Shown: positions 43,409-44,850 of the stretch, in pieces | How the letters are laid out: every line of letters begins with the position of its first letter | Position numbering within the stretch: position 1 is the first letter of the stretch | Virus record (IMG/VR): IMGVR_UViG_3300036770_003390 | Coordinates: 1-44,850 of that record | Length of the DNA: 44,850 nt | DNA from: a virus | Direction: 5' to 3' (one strand) | The notes under the pieces: generated by a model | Seen by the model: only the letters and a program-made list of their open reading frames with translations | Databases searched by the model: none | What the model was told of the DNA's origin: nothing | Made by a program: the position numbers and the translations under genes

Positions 43409-44140
43409 TTAATACCCAAAGGCTTTTAAGCTGTACTCGAAAGGATTGCCCGGAATATCACGTACAAGTTGGAGCATTCTATACGCGATAGCTTTTATTT
43501 CAATTTGGGCGGCGGGATTCCCTCTAAGTTGTAGGAAATGTATAAAGGCTTGGAAGGACATCTGCATGTCGTAATCAAGTTGCTTGTTATACCCTAAGAA
43601 ATACCTCGAACTCTCTTTCGCTCTCTTACGCCCCAATATCTCTGTGGTCTGTTTAGCGCACTCGTGGTACAACTTATTTCCGTGTTCACTGTGCTCCATT
43701 AATACTTCCGCCCAAGTTAAGTCTTTGTACTGCGCTAACCCAGCTTCGTATAGACTCTCATTGTTGACCTTCAAGTCTAACCAATCACAAGGGATATAGT
43801 ACTTATCTACCAACTCTTTGTAGCGGGCCGACTCGCTGTTGATTTCTACACCCACCTTATGTTTAATACTATGAATGTGTGAGGCTATATCAGCCGTTAT
43901 TTGAAAATCGAGATAGCTTTTACGGAAGGGGGAGGTATGTCCGTGTTTGGCTAACATACAGAGAAGTTCTTCGGGGCCTTTCTTCTTTAGGAGGACGGTC
44001 TCTTCGTAGAGGCGGTGAACTCTTTCTAGGATATCGGCGGGGAGTTCAATACCTAACTCTACATTGGTGCTCTGCCACGCCGATAGACAATGACGCTCGT
44101 CTCCTCCGTAATACCCCAACAGGATAACTTTATTCTTCAT
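43409..44140 (-). CDS. thyX: FAD-dependent thymidylate synthase (ThyX)
   Basis: Makes dTMP from dUMP using FAD, NADPH and methylene-tetrahydrofolate. The 243-residue protein has HTSPF near residue 68 and the ThyX signature as KHKVGVEINSESARY (93-107), where the usual RHR is KHK. The C-terminal RGNPAAQIEIKAIA also fits. A nearby NrdA/NrdB system and dNMP kinase make a dNTP-supply set. It lies 12 bases downstream of the 57-aa gene. Confidence 0.92.
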   Translation of the reverse strand: MKNKVILLGYYGGDERHCLSAWQSTNVELGIELPADILERVHRLYEETVLLKKKGPEELLCMLAKHGHTSPFRKSYLDFQITADIASHIHSIKHKVGVEINSESARYKELVDKYYIPCDWLDLKVNNESLYEAGLAQYKDLTWAEVLMEHSEHGNKLYHECAKQTTEILGRKRAKESSRYFLGYNKQLDYDMQMSFQAFIHFLQLRGNPAAQIEIKAIAYRMLQLVRDIPGNPFEYSLKAFGY

Positions 44141-44152
44141 ACGTTAGCGCCC

Positions 44153-44326
44153 TCAGATTTGGTATATATATTGAGCAGGTAGGGGTTCATGTTGTTTTTT
44201 CGTTTCTGCTTTGTAATCCAGGATAGACCAGGTTACCACACAGAATAAGCTAAAGGAACACCCCAACATTAAATCTCTTATCCATCCCTCTACTTCTCTC
44301 AACCGTCTCTTCGTACGTCTGTTCAT
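44153..44326 (-). CDS. 57-aa single-pass membrane protein
   Basis: A frame not long enough for usual cut-offs but well supported. AAGGAGAA stands about seven bases before the ATG, the stop lies 12 bases before thyX, and the gene starts 13 bases after the dNMP kinase stop. The product has a very basic N terminus (MNRRTKRRLREVEG), one membrane segment (about residues 18-37) and a polar tail. Orientation should be N-in. Function unknown; a small membrane accessory or holin-like role cannot be judged. Confidence 0.65.
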   Translation of the reverse strand: MNRRTKRRLREVEGWIRDLMLGCSFSLFCVVTWSILDYKAETKKQHEPLPAQYIYQI

Positions 44327-44339
44327 TTCTAAGTTCTCC

Positions 44340-44850
44340 TTAGGTAGGTTGTTCTAGTTTTATTCCTAGCTTCTCAAAACTCTTTCTTACTTTTAGATTT
44401 AGTTCCTCTATACCCTCTCGGTTATGGATATAGCTGAAGGGGATGTTGTTGTGGAACAGGGTGTATATAGGCATAAAGGTTCGAGAGTCATTCTTAAAGG
44501 AAGCACCGGGGCGCATTACATAGAAGAAGTATAAACTGTCGGCTCCAAAGATCTTAAGCATTTCGTCCAACTCCAACTCAAAACCTAAATCGGTGATAAC
44601 GAATCTCGTCTTCCCTTTCTCGATTTGGTTTTGTATACTCTTCGCGCCTAATGTAGCAAAGATGTTCTTCCCGTGCATCGGCTTAAAGTATAACTCCGAG
44701 AGATTGATGTAGACCTCACGTGGGGTTAACCCATAAAATTCTTCTTGTGGGGAGTCTTTACCACTCTCAAAGTGGTCGTACTCTACGTTTAAACCGTATA
44801 ACGCGTGCGCCGCGTCTTTTAACACTCTCGAAAACTTGATGTTGATAAAG
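44340..44850 (-). CDS. Deoxynucleoside monophosphate kinase, 5' end outside window (partial)
   Basis: The frame is open to the right edge; a GTG at 44823-44825 is internal, since the frame continues with NIKFSRVLKDAAHALYG. TPREVYINLSELYFKP and VITDLGFELELDEM match phage dNMP kinases of the T4 gp1 type, which phosphorylate dNMPs to dNDPs. The P-loop at the N terminus is beyond the window. It is the first visible gene of the kinase - 57-aa - thyX operon. Confidence 0.75.
   Translation of the reverse strand, partial: FINIKFSRVLKDAAHALYGLNVEYDHFESGKDSPQEEFYGLTPREVYINLSELYFKPMHGKNIFATLGAKSIQNQIEKGKTRFVITDLGFELELDEMLKIFGADSLYFFYVMRPGASFKNDSRTFMPIYTLFHNNIPFSYIHNREGIEELNLKVRKSFEKLGIKLEQPT

Overview
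This 44.85 kb window reads as part of the genome of a large tailed bacteriophage (Caudoviricetes). The evidence is a large terminase subunit, a giant virion protein, tail-fibre-like structural proteins, a phage-type primase and nucleotide-metabolism set, and a dense arrangement with short spacers and overlapping stops. There are no tRNA or rRNA genes. ThyX, a class I ribonucleotide reductase, a PhoH-type protein and a dNMP kinase together are common in cyanophages and other large environmental phages. A cyanobacterial host is therefore plausible, but no single gene here proves it.

Layout. (1) 1-24.76 kb, plus strand: the end of an unidentified gene, the large terminase subunit carrying an in-frame intein, a 208-aa hypothetical protein, and one uninterrupted 6,999-codon gene that fills almost half the window. 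Its product combines an N-terminal phospholipase-D-like domain, thousands of residues with many hydrophobic and glycine-zipper segments, proline-rich linkers, and a C-terminal array of envelope-active domains: two related zinc metallopeptidases, a lysozyme-like glycosidase, an M23 endopeptidase, an RlpA-like barrel and two L,D-transpeptidase-like domains. It is most likely a tape-measure or DNA-ejection protein that carries its own cell-wall tools. (2) 24.76-26.22 kb: a secreted thermonuclease homologue, a divergent promoter/operator region and three small genes. (3) 26.27-38.08 kb, minus strand: the replication and metabolism block. Read 5' to 3' it holds a DnaG-like primase, a degenerate RNase HII-like protein, a hypothetical protein, a RuvC-like nuclease, a Cas4/RecB-like Fe-S nuclease, an HU-like fusion, an HTH protein, NrdB, NrdA (with a second intein), a degenerate phosphatase-like protein and a PIN-PhoH protein. 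(4) 38.35-41.70 kb: two plus-strand and three minus-strand virion/tail-fibre-type genes that converge on a hairpin terminator. (5) 41.70-44.85 kb: a large serine recombinase with a long dyad upstream, then a minus-strand operon of dNMP kinase (cut by the window edge), a 57-aa membrane protein and ThyX.

Working together: NrdA/NrdB, ThyX and the dNMP kinase would supply dNTPs. The primase, the RuvC-like nuclease, the Fe-S nuclease and the HU-like protein would replicate and process DNA. The terminase packages it, and the giant protein plus the fibre-like proteins deliver it through the envelope. The most unusual items are the 7,000-residue multi-enzyme virion protein with internally duplicated modules, two inteins inserted exactly at enzyme active sites, an NrdB with a Glu at the usual Asp metal-ligand position but an intact Tyr, and an RNase HII-like protein without recognisable catalytic acids coupled to the primase. 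All assignments come from reading the sequence by eye; no database search was run.
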